Shown here: piece after piece, positions 11,188 to 32,697 of the stretch | How positions within the stretch are numbered: the first letter of the stretch is position 1 | How the letters are laid out: each line of letters begins with the position of its first letter | Assembly (NCBI GenBank): GCA_030248295.1 | Contig: JASANH010000850.1 | Location: 248,001-312,000 of the forward strand | DNA: 64,000 nt | DNA from: Mesodorylaimus sp. YZB2_4 | Lineage: Eukaryota > Nematoda > Enoplea > Dorylaimida > Dorylaimidae | Direction: 5' to 3' | Program-made: the position numbers and the translations under genes | Notes under the pieces: generated by a model | The model's database searches: none | What the model was told of the DNA's origin: nothing | Seen by the model: only the letters and a program-made list of their open reading frames with translations

Positions 11188-14100
11188 TTATCTGTACATA
11201 TTGTAGTCCTCACTAACTGACGAACCAGCCGGATTAAGAGCCATTCGTTGGGCGATCATCGATCGACGATCTTCCTTTGTTCTCCGTCTGCGCTTCTTGG
11301 AAATAATGCAGATAACCACTATTAGAAGTAAGAGAGCGACAGCTATGCCAACTCCTGTCAGAATGGTTGGTGTCTTGCTCTCAGGCTCGACCCCGGGACC
11401 TAAAATACAGCTCTGTGAGATCTCGAGATACAAGACTGGTCAATAAGGCACACAAACACAACTGTAAGAAGCGTGGCTGGACATGGAACAGTGAAAGTGC
11501 TATGGTGAAGAGACATAAAAGTAGAGAGATTATGTTGTTCGGGATCAAGAAAAGTCATGAAAGTGCGCCTCACACCATGATCAGCGTGAGATATACAGGC
11601 CAGGTGTAGGGGCCAGTGGTAGTGAATCCTCGTCGGTGCGTGATTTGATGCAGTGCATGACGACACCAGTCACATGTGGCACGTGGCGGATGAATGTTAA
11701 GCCATGACAAGTGAAAAATGAACAGCGGGAACAGAGTGCACACTTGAGGGGTCATGACGGCGAGCATACTTGACGAGGACGAGTTCTGGTTTGAAGAGGG
11801 CATAGCGGTGTCAAAACGCAGCCTTTGTCCGCGGTTAGGGATACCCTCATCAAAACCAATGCCATTAGTTTGATTGGTTGAAGAAGCAAACTTGGCCCGA
11901 ACGTGGCCCAGTACGGTGCCCTCGTAGTGCTTACATTCCTTCTCGTCAGAATAGTCGCCATCACCGCAGTTCATCACGTGATTGCAGACCAGGTGGCTGG
12001 CGATGCAGTACTTGGTGTACTTGCACTCAAACAAGCCAGTCCCGTTGCATGGGGGATCATCTAAAAGGAAGCTAAGTTGGACAGCACCTAATTCAATAAA
12101 AGGGTTGTCACGCACCAGGATTGTCCTCTTGCGTGATCCGAATTTCAGTCCAAGAAAAATTGAAACCTGTCATTCCATTGACTTTGTCCGGAGCCGTCAA
12201 GAAACTGGAATGCATTGCAAACAGGCTTGTTTTCACGCTAGGCAGCGCACATTTATTGATGTCTCTACCTGATTCTAATCGTGTTGTCTCTGCTCAAATA
12301 GTCTCTCATTTCGGGCAGGATCTTCTCGCCACACCACTCGCGCGTGGGCTCCTCTCGGATCGAGTCATAAATCCGGATCACAGCGGCTCGACAGTCTGAA
12401 GCCACATTAAACGTCGGCATAAATGTTCTATCCTAAACCCAAGTCACCTTACTCTGAGACCCATCTTCTATGTCTCCTTCGACTTTCATAAGAGCCGGTT
12501 GTAACAAGATCTTGTAGCCGGGTCTGACCGTGATGTTCCAATGACAGATATAGCTCATGTCGTATTTGGTTTCGATATTTGGCGATTTGATAAGGCCTCC
12601 GGTCTGACCCGTGATGACCCCTCCGCATGGGTTTACAGTGTCGTTGGGCTTTGTTTCTGCAAGAAATCGGCGCTTTCCGCTCAAGCATTTGCTTCAACAC
12701 AGACGACCCTTACCTGCTGGATATGGATTGGTTGGCAGGAAGGCGTAGAGGGCTTTGAAGCCCATGCTTGAATGGTGCAAGTCCGAATGGAACACCACTT
12801 TGACCATATGCGCGCCATCGTGTGACACAGTGGGACCAGGATAATTGTTCCAGCAATAGTGGCTCAGAGGTGTCTCTTCACCGTTGGCGAACACGTTGTA
12901 CATGGTCACATTGTCATTGCAGTTCCTGTCAGCACATTTTTGTCAGTCAGCTAGTCATTCGTGGGAAAGGCTTCCCAGAAAGCAACTTACGGATTTTTCT
13001 TATTGCCTCCGAGGGAGAGCTCGAACTGCTCAAAATGAATCCGCACCACTTCACCGGGCTGGCCGATAAGATAGTAAGTACAAGTTATGTTCAACGGGTA
13101 GTTCTCCGGATAACGGGGCGAGTTAAAGAAGGCTGGTTTCGGATTGTCTGATGACGTGAATGTGAAGTTACAGTCGTTGGACTTGCCCGAGTGATTACCG
13201 GGAATACCAAAGTCTAGAAAAGTAGGCGTGGTCATCATGCCAGTCAGTCAATGCACGGCGTTCGTCGCAGTTTCTATTCGCTTGCATCAAAGCGCCATTC
13301 GAATTTGCCCAGGACCATTGCTAGATGATTCCAGAATTTTGACTGCGTCGCACAAGCTCACTGTCAGATTCTGAACAAGCAGAGCACGTAAGCGCAAGTG
13401 CAAAGCCTAAAAACACGCAAGCAGTGCGTAGGATCTAAAACTTGGACTGCATAGCCAAAGCGCTCGCTCTTTTGATGGCGCATTTACTGCACGTCAAATA
13501 GAAACAGCATCGCGAGTTTAGGTCAGTCGTTCATGCCAAAAGCATAGCAGCCAGTGAGTAGTCGTGGCTATGTTTAGTGCTCTGGTGAGTGTACGCTATC
13601 CTAACAAGGCTCACGGGATGGTTAAACGGGACAGCAGGAAAAGGATGATAGAGGGAGAAGAGAGTAAGACTCGAAGGGGAAGTTTTGACAGTTGAAAAAC
13701 AGTTAATTGTGCAAGTTTGATTTTAAAAAATGTCGAATTTAACAAGTACCAGTCAAAAATTGGACTCGAGCTAGGAAGCCATGAAGCTCCGAGCCAGTGT
13801 TAACGATTGGTTCGTCTCCGCTTTTGAATATAAGCATAATTCTGGGCGAGGTCGATTCGCAGGTGAGCAATTGGGACGACGATTGGTGATAAGTGCGGCA
13901 CTTTTCACTAAAATCATCCTCCTGCTCCCGTTCTTCCTTTTCCTGCTGTGTGTACTGCGCTCGATAAGTCTCCTCCTCGCCGTCGCCTATTAGCTGGCTT
14001 TCATTGTTACATAGGAGAATATAGTTATCAAAATACACCGATTTCCGATTGTAACCAGTTAAGTGTTGTGTGACGGCCAAATGCGCGTCTTTGCAGCTAC

Positions 14101-16572
14101 AAGCGAACGCACGACGGACGCCGTTAGAGTGGTAAGCTTATACCAACCTGTGCGGAACTGGACACGGGCTTTAAAGCCAGTATTTATGACCCGCCTGGTC
14201 TCATTGGCAGCCGACTGGAAAGTGACAGTCATGCGGGGACCTTTCGATTCGATCGTTCGTTCCGAAGCAAGCAAACTCCGAAGATCACCGCACAATACAA
14301 TATCGTCATCAGTACTGGAGCCCGGCGTCTCCACAGCCTTGTCATCGTGCATGCTCCAGTCGACTGTCACATAGCTGTACGGGCATTTAGCCGAGGGACC
14401 AGTGGCTGTTGGTGACGGTATGGTGCTAAACGAGTCCCCAAAACGTATGCTACGGGATTGGACAAGACTAGGGTACAGTAGGGATGGTGAGAGACGACCA
14501 GGAGACGATCACAGAACATAGGGTCGTGGTGGCCAGGGATGCTGGCTGCGGATGTCATACTATACGCGATGTAATAGAATAAAAGCCGCTTACTCTGGTT
14601 GCTGCGTCGAAATGGAAAAGTGAAGAAAGGTGAGATTGACCTTTTCCAAACTACGCGCTCCTTTGTATCCGTCCAGGTAATAGGTACATACTGTCTTGGA
14701 CGGATATGGGAGAGGGAAATTCGGTGAGTAGACGGTATGCACCGATTCACCTCTGCTCGTCAGGCGCACGTCACACTCGGTGCCAGCCAGGTGATGCAAG
14801 CTGGGATCTCCGTTGATCAGTTGACCTGTAGGCGAATAAGCTGAAGACAGCTTTGTGGCAGGATAGAGAGAGAACAGTACTTATGTTCACAAAGGCGTCG
14901 TCGAAGGTAGCCTCAATATGAAATCCTCGATGCTCAGCAAATGGTGGGTCTACTGTGGAGAATTCCATGTAGATGCTGGGTCCGCGCGAGTACCAATCGA
15001 TAAGCTGTTGCAGTCCACACACCCTCGTGATCACTGGAGATCTATTGGAGTCGCCGTCATAGATAGTCAGCGCATCGTATGGGCAACTATGACAAGAAAA
15101 AAGTTATAGTTGAATGGACGGTTCGGTCACATCGAAGGTCCCCTCTGAATTCCCTCCCCTCTGCATCTACCCGTATAACTTGCTGTAGCAGCGGTCACGA
15201 GATGCAGCTTATTGTGTTCTCCATGCCTCGTGAATGGCACAGTGTTCTGTTTACAGTATATGAGCAGAAAGCCGGGTCAACCTTCCACAATAACACGCGA
15301 TGAAGATAAAGACTCACTGCTGACCACCGAAGAACAAATCAAAGTCCTTGAATGCAAGCTTGATCCGAGTTCCTGCAGTTCTGCCTTGCAACAGGTACTT
15401 GCACCTGGTATTCTACAAAGACACAAGCTGTTACCTACTGTATCTCCCACCCACGTCAATTTATGAAATATACCGGTGGATATTTCCCAGGGTAGGTGGG
15501 TGAGAAGAGGGAATAATTCTGGCCATTTTCACCAATAAATCTGAATCCACAGTCGGCGTCAAGCATTGGCGTAGCGCCTTTAATGATATAGCGACCTAGA
15601 AGGCAATCAAGAAAAGCTGTCAATTGCACATAACTCAATCAGTCAAGAACCATTTACTGGCGTTGATATATTCATATTTAATGTTGAATCCCTTTTGACC
15701 ACGACTCTCCCGATGGACGTGAAAGACTAGCACAATGATTTGGTGCAAGGAGATACGTGTTCGCGGTGACACACTACCGCAGTAGCGACCACTGAGCTGA
15801 TGGTTGACAAGATCATCTGGGCTATAGTGCTTCAGCTCGCTGTAGATGTCCAAGTAGTCGCCACATCTACAAGTGATGTATACTGTAGTTGCTTACGATA
15901 AGGCAGGCAACCCTTTTCAGACGGCAATCGGGCCTACCGCCCACACCAGCAGCATACTGTAGGTCATTTACTTTGGTGCACTCCCCGCCAAAATGAACTC
16001 TTCAAATTGAAGGCGAACGCGGTAGCCCTCATTAGCGATGAACGTATAGACGCATTGCAGTCCACTCGGGTAATAGTTGGGGAAATTGGGTGACATTGCC
16101 TGGCCACTAAAACTGGACGTATTTATGTGGGGCGGTAGGTCGCTTTGACGAAACCATCGATCACATCCTGAAACGTAGGACGGGTCATCCAGCTTGTCAT
16201 TGCCAGTCAATTCGTATTTGCAGCTGATCCTTGCCCCATGCACCCCAACAATATGGGCACGAAGGGCATTGGCAGGCGTGGAAGGATGCGACTCTATGGG
16301 GACGCTGTTGTGAACTTCCTTCCAGCCATGTTTGACCTAGTTACTCAATGTCTGCTGCCAAGCAGTCACAAAGGAAGACGTCTTCCGCAGAACAGCGCAC
16401 AACGCTACTCCTACCTGGCAGATACCTGCCATGACACATCTGTAACCGCCCGACGTCAGAGAGGCTGCAGTGATAGGTGACAGGCAGCTGTCGAGAGTAC
16501 TGTACCTGCAGTTGCGCCAATGACAATCGCCCCAAACGAGAGCCCGATCAGAACGAGACGTCGGTAATCCAT
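11188..16572 (-). CDS. lev-10: LEV-10-like CUB/LDLa transmembrane protein
   Basis: A multi-exon minus-strand gene. Exon 1 (ATG at 16572) encodes MDYRRLVLIGLSFGAIVIGA, a signal peptide. Five CUB domains follow, each split over two exons: CUB1 16167-15972 plus 15866-15658; CUB2 about 15600-15469 plus the 15400s and 15090-14890; CUB3 about 14840-14590 plus 14425-14148; CUB4 13224-12987 plus 12910-12715; CUB5 12684-12440 plus 12420-12120. Then come an LDLa module (GTGLFECKYTKYCIASHLVC ... NCGDGDYSDEKEC), a linker, and a last exon (11400-11188) with one membrane helix (ILTGVGIAVALLLLIVVICI) and a basic cytoplasmic tail. Five CUBs, one LDLa and a single membrane pass is the architecture of C. elegans LEV-10, which clusters acetylcholine receptors at neuromuscular junctions; Neto proteins have only two CUBs. 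An extra, homologous half-CUB exon lies at 13750-13907. The architecture is clear, but several exon ends are approximate. Confidence 0.85.
13750..13907 (-). other. lev-10: Candidate alternative exon for CUB3 (second half)
   Basis: On the minus strand this 158-nt segment has an acceptor (GATTTTAG before 13907) and a donor (GTACTT after 13750). It encodes CESTSPRIMLIFKSGDEPIV and ends HGFLARVQFLT, parallel to the regular exon at 14425-14148, which ends NTGFKARVQFRT. Both have the same entry and exit phases, so either can join the flanking exons, but using both would shift the frame. It is shorter (52 against 92 codons), lacking the region around SYVTVDW. Confidence 0.6.
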
Positions 16573-17293
16573 GGTTGATAATGGCCAGTCAGACGGAGCA
16601 AGATGAGCCGATTAAATGAGTGCCACAATCGGTGGTGCACTAGACCGATAATGGGAACATTCTGGTAATCTATTCAAGCCAAACTTGTGTGACGGAGGAT
16701 GAGAGCGAAGCAAATAGTAGCAATGAACAGAGACGTTTCGGTTGGCTCGACGTTTTCGCAGCGAGTACCCAAAGGAGACGACGGTCGTAGTCGTTAGCTG
16801 AAACTCGACGCCAGGGGAAGCCGCTTTCAGATGACCCGCGAAAACTTAACGACGGGCGAGGAAGATTCGTTCTCGTCTTCGCCCTCTCCCTAAGCTCTGT
16901 CTTTTCTGGTCTATGGCCGTCGGGGTGGAGGCGGTAGCGCTGGGAACTATGGAGTCGATGACGATGATGAAGAATCAATATCTTCTCCGAAGAGACAACT
17001 GCCACTGAAAGAAAGACGGTCTCCTACTTCAGACGCTAAGACGAAGCCGTGCTTGCGTAAAAATCTTATTGCCAATGCAGAGTTACGCTCGAGTGAGCAA
17101 GTCGTTTTTGAAATAGGATAAGCAGTTTGCCGATAAACTTACAAAATACATATAGGACCAAAATAAAATTTAGGTCCCACTTGGTCAGCTTGGACCCTAG
17201 AGCGTTTTTCATAAATTCTATTAGCCCACAGCTCTATCACGAGCTCGATGATGGTCTTGGGCGTGTACGTTTCCGCCCAGCTTCTCCCGGCGC
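16573..17293. other. Upstream region of the LEV-10-like gene
   Basis: About 700 bases between the signal-peptide exon and the CUB-like exons of the next gene on the same strand. An Arg-rich minus-strand open frame at 16670-17005 has no family features. No acceptor lies close before the ATG. Confidence 0.4.
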
Positions 17294-19272
17294 TTATGTA
17301 ATTGTGGATGCTTTAGATGGGTTTACCAGTCGAAACTGATAGCAGACCCGTAGTGAGGCTGGCTCGATCAATTTGTCCAGGCGTGATTCGGGTTTGAAGG
17401 CCCACTTCAAGTGATGCGTCTGTTTCAGGCTCTCCATATACGAGTACAAGTACAAGACAGATCCCCCCTCTTGAACCAAATTTATCACGGAAATGGTACC
17501 CCCGCTTGAAACGTACGTCTCAACTAAATATGGATCATGGTACTCAAGATTTGGGCGGGTCGGAACATTGCTTTTGTTCGCAATTCTTGTGTGCACTGGC
17601 CATGCGCGCCTTCCTGTCATATTGGAGAAGAGATAAGATAATATGCCGGAAATCACGAGCAAACCACGGCGATGTAGAAACTGAAACCTTTCTACATGCA
17701 AGCGTTAGTGCTCATGAGTAAAAAACGGAAGCAACGAAACGGAATAGTCACAAATTTCGTCACCTGAGCAATCGAGCTGTTAGCGTAAATGGAGCCCCAA
17801 CGTTAGCATGAGCTAGCCTATCGAACGTGAGTGAACCAAAAACCGCAGAACATGGCTATCCTGCAATGAGGATGAATTAATTGCTACCCATCATCTGACA
17901 GTGAGACAGGTGAATAGACTGTAATTTAATAGGAGCCATTGAGCAAGTGCCACCCGCCTAATAATAAGGCAGTGCAACCTAATTTAAAAGTATTGCGAGT
18001 GAAGAAGATTGGCCACCAATGTGCTGGACAACGCAGACACTAGGTTTTGTCCAGGGGCTACTGGCTGGTTTAATTAGGGCTTGATACTGTGAGATATGCT
18101 TACTTTGCGAGGCCACCTACCACACTGCAACCCGCGCATGCAGGCATAGGAGAGGTGTGGCAAAAACTCCGACTAAAGGTGGGTTAGTCTCGCGACTATG
18201 CCTGCCCTTGAAGCATCAATCGGAGAGGTTAATGTCTCCCAGCCAGGTAGGGATCGATCTCCCAACCGCCAGGGATGCTGTTTACAATTCTGTATGTTCC
18301 GCAGAATATCTCTGTCACTCCATTGTATGTTCCACCGCAATTTTGAGGCATTTTCACCTCTGTCGTATCCCACTGTGCCAGAGTCTAACTTATAGTATTT
18401 CTTGTTCCAGCAGTGCTCGAACCACATCGACAGGTTCAGGCTTAACAATCCGCGCCCCACAGGAGGAGCTGGTAAAAAACACTAAAAGCTAAAAATTACC
18501 CTCTTGTATTTTAGTCAGACTACTCGTTTTGTCAAACAGTTCTTTGCCTGGGACTAAATCTGGAAATCAGACGAGAACACGATGGTCACGCCAAACATAA
18601 GCCAGAAGCCAGAAGTTCACGTAACGCTGCAATAATAATCATACCGTTCCCACTTTGCGAGAAGCCCTGCTGTGGTTGCCACGGTATTGTGAGCACTACA
18701 AAACACTGTTGATTATCTTTTTAAGTGGCTCCAAGGCGGGAGAACTACCAAGGCGGGGAAAATTAAAAATTTCCAGCTTATTTTGTCATTCAAAGTCATA
18801 CCTTTTTCTCAAAATCAGTGCGGAACACACATCTTCTCATCGAAAGTGTGTCCTTTGGGGTGGGGGGCACAGTGACAGCGTCGGACGACGAAGGTGTCTC
18901 TTATTAAGATGGAGAAACTATTTGAGGGGAAAATTATGATGTGACCATTATCAGTATTTAGGAAAACGCTGATAGGTGCCAAAACCTTTGGTAACTGCGG
19001 TTGATATCGTCAGATAACTTATTTGAAAGCATTTGAATTTTTGTGACCTTTCGATTCGTCACTTTCAGAGGGGACAAACGAAATCTTATCTTTCCGGTGG
19101 AATATTCGAGAATATGATAGACCATAAGATTTATGTGCGCTACTGATTGAAGCTGTGGATAGCCAGTATCAGCAAAATCTAGTGGATCGAAGCGGCCGAA
19201 TGATAAGCATGGACTACTATAGATTTGCTGCGTGTTTGTAAAAGAGTGTTTGGCTGTAGTTACACTTACCAT
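17294..19272 (-). CDS. CUB-like domain gene, unidentified (partial model)
   Basis: Three minus-strand segments look like exons of a diverged CUB-type protein. The first (about 19226-19070, after acceptor CTATAG) encodes SPCLSFGRFDPLDFADTGYP and then VYHILEYSTGKIRFRLSPLK, like the first half of a CUB. The second (about 18395-18260) reads NCGGTYNGVTEIFCGTYRIV, like the region around the family's third cysteine. The third (about 17617-17294, after acceptor ATGACAG) reads YLVETYVSSGGTISVINLVQ and HHLKWAFKPESR, ending in a stop. The phases between segments are not fully settled and no start or signal peptide was found, so the gene is incomplete. It lies tandem to the LEV-10-like gene and could be a distant duplicate or an unrelated secreted protein. 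Confidence 0.35.
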
Positions 19273-19299
19273 GGAAAGCTCAGACCGTGAAGACCGAGC

Positions 19300-19928
19300 C
19301 AGCTGAAAAACGAATAATCTAAATCTTCGAGATGGGAGAGGTCACGCATTGGAGCCAGCAACTGGAAGGTATAATGACTCCGATTGCCTGGACCCTCAAT
19401 TTGCGGAAAGATTTATAATATTCTGATGAACCAATTGAATTATGTATCCGTGATGAAAATAAGTTCGACACCTCATGTAATCCTAACCTCAAGTCAGCTA
19501 GGATGAACCCCAGCTAAAGCTACCCCTTTTCACTTTATTCCTACTTCCCAATCACGACAAGGCTACAAAACCAGACTGACCTACTAAACTCGCAGTCAGA
19601 TGCCAGACCAAACTGAAAGGAGAGGGCAAAGAATGTAAGCATATGATGGACAAAGAATCTTGTAGGAAAACAGTAATTTCAGAAACGAGGTCAATAATGA
19701 AAAAACATCATGATACAATATTTCTGATGTCATTACTCTTTCTGAAACGAACTCCAGATTTTTGTTTTGTGAATAATTTGGTCGCGCTTGCATGTTGAGG
19801 TCAAACGCCTTCAAAAATCTTGCTGTTACGACACAGCGCTTGCAATTTTGTCGCAACACAGCCATAAGACTACCCCATAAGTTCACTTGGCATGCAATGA
19901 CAAAGTGCGATTTGCAAATACGAGTAAG
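19300..19928. other. Intergenic stretch, nothing recognised
   Basis: AT-rich, without coding features. It separates the CUB-like gene from the SINE/LINE remnants. Confidence 0.4.
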
Positions 19929-20012
19929 CTGGGGCAGCGAGTGGCTCACAATCGGCGGTGAGGCGCCATCCTGCCAATCAGAGGTCCCGGGCTCGAACCT
20001 CGGACAACAGAT
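19929..20012 (+). repeat. tRNA-derived SINE-like fragment
   Basis: The segment has a box A-like GCAGCGAGTGGCT and, at the expected distance, a good box B (GGGCTCGAACCTC) inside a T-arm-like context (GAGGTCCCGGGCTCGAACCT). The D arm and acceptor stem do not pair properly, so this is not a working tRNA gene. A tRNA-like head placed just before a LINE 3' end is the usual organisation of SINE remnants. Confidence 0.45.
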
Positions 20013-20059
20013 TTCTTCTTCGTGAGTTGAAAAATTGATCATGAGTCGTGCACACTAGC

Positions 20060-20680
20060 CGTCACTGTCAACCTAATAGTTCGAAAGATTGTAAGAGCAA
20101 CCGTCAGGTCTCGTGTATGATCTGTCTATGCTCCCAGGAAGCCTGGAAAAGAGATTTTTCTACTCCAGAGATCACGCCATTCTTTCAACTGTTGCAGCAC
20201 ATGCAGATCACCACGCAACTCAAAAGCTTCCAATGGAAACTTTTGCATCGAATCATACCAACGGGTCAATTTTTGTTTATTAGGAAAATTCTGAATTCCG
20301 AGACCTGTCAGTGGTGCGAGGTATCTCCAGACACAATCGTGCATTACTTATTTGAATGTAGATGCCTGGCAGACTTTTGGGATCTCTTTCAGAATAAATT
20401 AGCGTCGGGCTCGTTTTCTTGTAATGTGTCGTCTGAAATGGTACGTCTTGGGTCGCTAGATGTTCCGGTTGCAGTTAATGTGCTTCTTCTGTGGGCTAAA
20501 TTTTTTCTTCATCAGTGCAAACGTCAGCAGGAAAACCCATCCTCTAGTGCCTTCTTGCGTACAATCAGAAGTTACTATTGTAGCCTTTTTTGTGTCATAT
20601 AATCGTGGCAAGCAGGAGCTTTTCAAAAACCAATGGAAACCCTTCGTTAACTTTTTTATTGATAGACGAGATTAGTTTAC
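20060..20680 (+). mobile_element. Non-LTR retrotransposon (LINE) 3' end
   Basis: The frame 20048-20602 carries the reverse-transcriptase zinc-binding (zf-RVT) module at the end of L1/Tx1-type ORF2. It shows LKSFQWKLLHRIIPTGQFLF, then CQWC with a downstream His and Cys (VHYLFECRCLADFW). A frameshift near 20580 moves the C-terminus to the frame ending FKNQWKPFVNFF. The 5' part (endonuclease and polymerase) is absent, as in ordinary 5'-truncated insertions. It is dead. Confidence 0.75.
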
Positions 20681-20689
20681 TCTGTAGAC

Positions 20690-22498
20690 AGTGGGGTTAC
20701 TGTGACACCTTTTGTTTTGACACCCACTAATGGTTCATGTGACGCACTTGGGTGCTTGTGATACAAGGGGATCTGGCATGAACCGATCTGAGCTAACATC
20801 CCGCGTGCATGTGATCATGGAAAGCAGTGAAGTGCACTGTCTATTGCAGTCAACGCTTCGGCTGCAACTCATGATGGCCCGCTCAACGATGATAACTGGT
20901 GCGCTCGGAGAGGGAAGTAGAGGTGAACCGCGTTGAACGAGTGCCCAGGCCTGGTCGTATCGTATCCTTTCTTCTGTTCTGCCTCCTTCTATGCTTTTTT
21001 ATGTGTGCTCTCGACTGAGTAGGACTTTTTACAGAAGGCCACACTAAGCACATACCTTTTTTGAATGTCTCGATATAAGTAAAAAGTTAAATATAAAAAA
21101 ATTATCTGTCTTTGTTGTGGTGTAGAGCCACAATCAATGACGCAGCCCAGGTAACACTGTAGGTCAAATTTTTGTGGGTTTCAGCCAGGTTGTGCCAATA
21201 GCCGATCACCACTCCAAACCTTGTAAGCAAGGCTGTGCGGGGACTAGCACACGCAGCAACGTCCCTGTGTGCGTCTTCACTAGGAGCACTTCCACACTAA
21301 GGCATCCTGGACTGGACACTGACTTCCTTAGACAATGGCGGGTGGGGCCTGAACGAGCCACGACGATGCTCGACAGCCGATACTGTCTATTCGTTTAGTT
21401 TCAGTTCCTCCATTCTGAGCGCTTCGATGGCAATGGGTGGAAGGCAGCACCAAACTGCACTACACAGAGAAGTACAGCAGAACAGTAGAAGACCATGCGG
21501 GAAAGAATCCAGCCACGTCTGCTTGACTACGAGACCACTAAATATGACCGCCTGGGCGAAGCGATGATGTGGCTACAGTGATTGAGCTGATTGAATTTTT
21601 ACATGCTTCTGGGAACAGCCAGTGTGCTTCGAATACACATGCTAAATTCAAAAATTACTCTGCACTATAAAATAGAAATTCTTTATTTTCCGTAGTGCGG
21701 CTCAAATTGCTCGCAGCCGTGCCTTACATATAACGTTTGCTAGAAACGTTAGCCAGAAATGACACAATTTTAAATACCCGCATTTATGCAGTGGGTAGTT
21801 GATTCTCAGGCTCAACTATCCTCGTGCTCCACCGTGGCTGGCAGTCGCCATTGTCCCAGGCCCAGGAGAGAACAATGCGATGCGAGAAGTCTTTCAATCG
21901 AGAGAAAGATGCTTCGCAAATGGTTCGAAAATCGAGCAACTTCGATTTGGAAAAGTGAAATTTCGTGATTGTTTGTTTTGTTGGTAATATTCAGGGAAAC
22001 CTAGACGGAAATGGCTCGAAGCTAAAGGCTAGATAATACGGCATTCCATTTGAATGATTACATATTTGTTCGCAAGTCATTTTGTTTTCGGGCGGTCGAT
22101 TCGTTTGTTTGGATACGCCCGGATGCTCGATGGAATGAATCTGTGTTTTTCCTCCTCCAGTTTTTGGACTGTGCATTCAGCTGACAAGTGCAATGTGACG
22201 TTGAACCGTGCGAGACGGCGTGGCGTGCGATCAGCTGAGCAGGCCTAGTGGCATGCTTGAGCGAAACTCGCTATGCTGCTGTTTCGCCAGCTGTCACAGC
22301 AGAACATTCACGTTTGATGTTGGCCTAATTTTTGTTCGCTTCAACATCGCAAAGGCTTACGACTAAACGAACCGACCAAGCGAATCCTTACCTACCTAGG
22401 CCTACTAGCGCCAATCTTATGTTAGAATAGTTCCTAGTTCTCTAATTTGATTGGGAATGATTTTGTTTCCATATTAAGTTTATGTAGACCTTTATCTT
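20690..22498. other. Intergenic stretch, nothing recognised
   Basis: Open frames on the plus strand at 20730-20936, 21174-21398 and 21786-22248 show no family motif or linked exons. The 3' end should include the promoter of PHAF1. Confidence 0.4.
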
Positions 22499-22500
22499 AG
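22499..22500 (+). promoter_or_regulatory. 3' splice acceptor just before PHAF1 ATG (possible SL site)
   Basis: CTTTATCTTAG ends at 22500, only 7 bases before the PHAF1 start codon. A splice acceptor this close to the first ATG fits spliced-leader trans-splicing. A cis-spliced 5' UTR exon is the alternative. Confidence 0.45.
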
Positions 22501-22507
22501 GTAGATT

Positions 22508-32032
<9,525 letters not shown>

Positions 32033-32697
32033 CCAACGATCGGGCCTAGCGAGTGTGACGGTGTAAAGTAGGAGTGTATTGAGCTTCTCTCGTTAGTCCT
32101 ATTTTTCTTAAGTAGTCTTAAATACGACGGTAAGAAAGTCAAAGGAAACTGCGCTTTTTGATGGAATACTCGAGTGTACATATGGCGTGTTGCTCATCAT
32201 GGTCTACGTCCTGCTCTAGGCGCGGTTTGGTGAGGGTTTTAGCAGTGGTTTCCCAAACATGGCGTTTTACCTGGCAGGAGCTGCTGGCAGGCTCTTGTAC
32301 TTGGCTGGTATTGGGGTGTCCTTTAGATGTCGTATTGTAGCATTGTGTACATAGGACTATTGGGCGCACTGTATGCAGGTATTACGGGCACCTGGGTACG
32401 GTATGCAACGCGCTACTTACCTTAGTATTCGGCAGAGGATGTGCGAAACTGGTAACCGCTTCTTTTACGATTATATAGATTGCTTGCTAATGCTGTCGAT
32501 GTGTAAGTAAAGTTTTGTACATACATTGCCTATGCTGTTCGAGAGAGGAATATTGCCAAGAGGACATCTCAGAAAGCACGGGACACCGAGACGCCTCGGG
32601 TAATGACAAATTCTAGTCACAGCCACTCACGTACAATTATTAAAACCCTTGGAAATGTGAAATCAGTAGAAGGAACCAGAGAAATGCCAAGGAATGC
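32033..32697. other. Convergent 3' intergenic region PHAF1 / RELCH
   Basis: The two genes meet tail to tail. Small open frames on either strand have no support. Confidence 0.5.

Noticed and set aside
16570-16572. An eat-18-like small gene sharing the first lev-10 exon, as in C. elegans
   Set aside because: I looked for a second short membrane frame spliced to the signal-peptide exon and could not identify one.
19929-20012. Functional tRNA gene
   Set aside because: Box A and box B are present, but the acceptor and D stems do not pair; treated as a SINE remnant.
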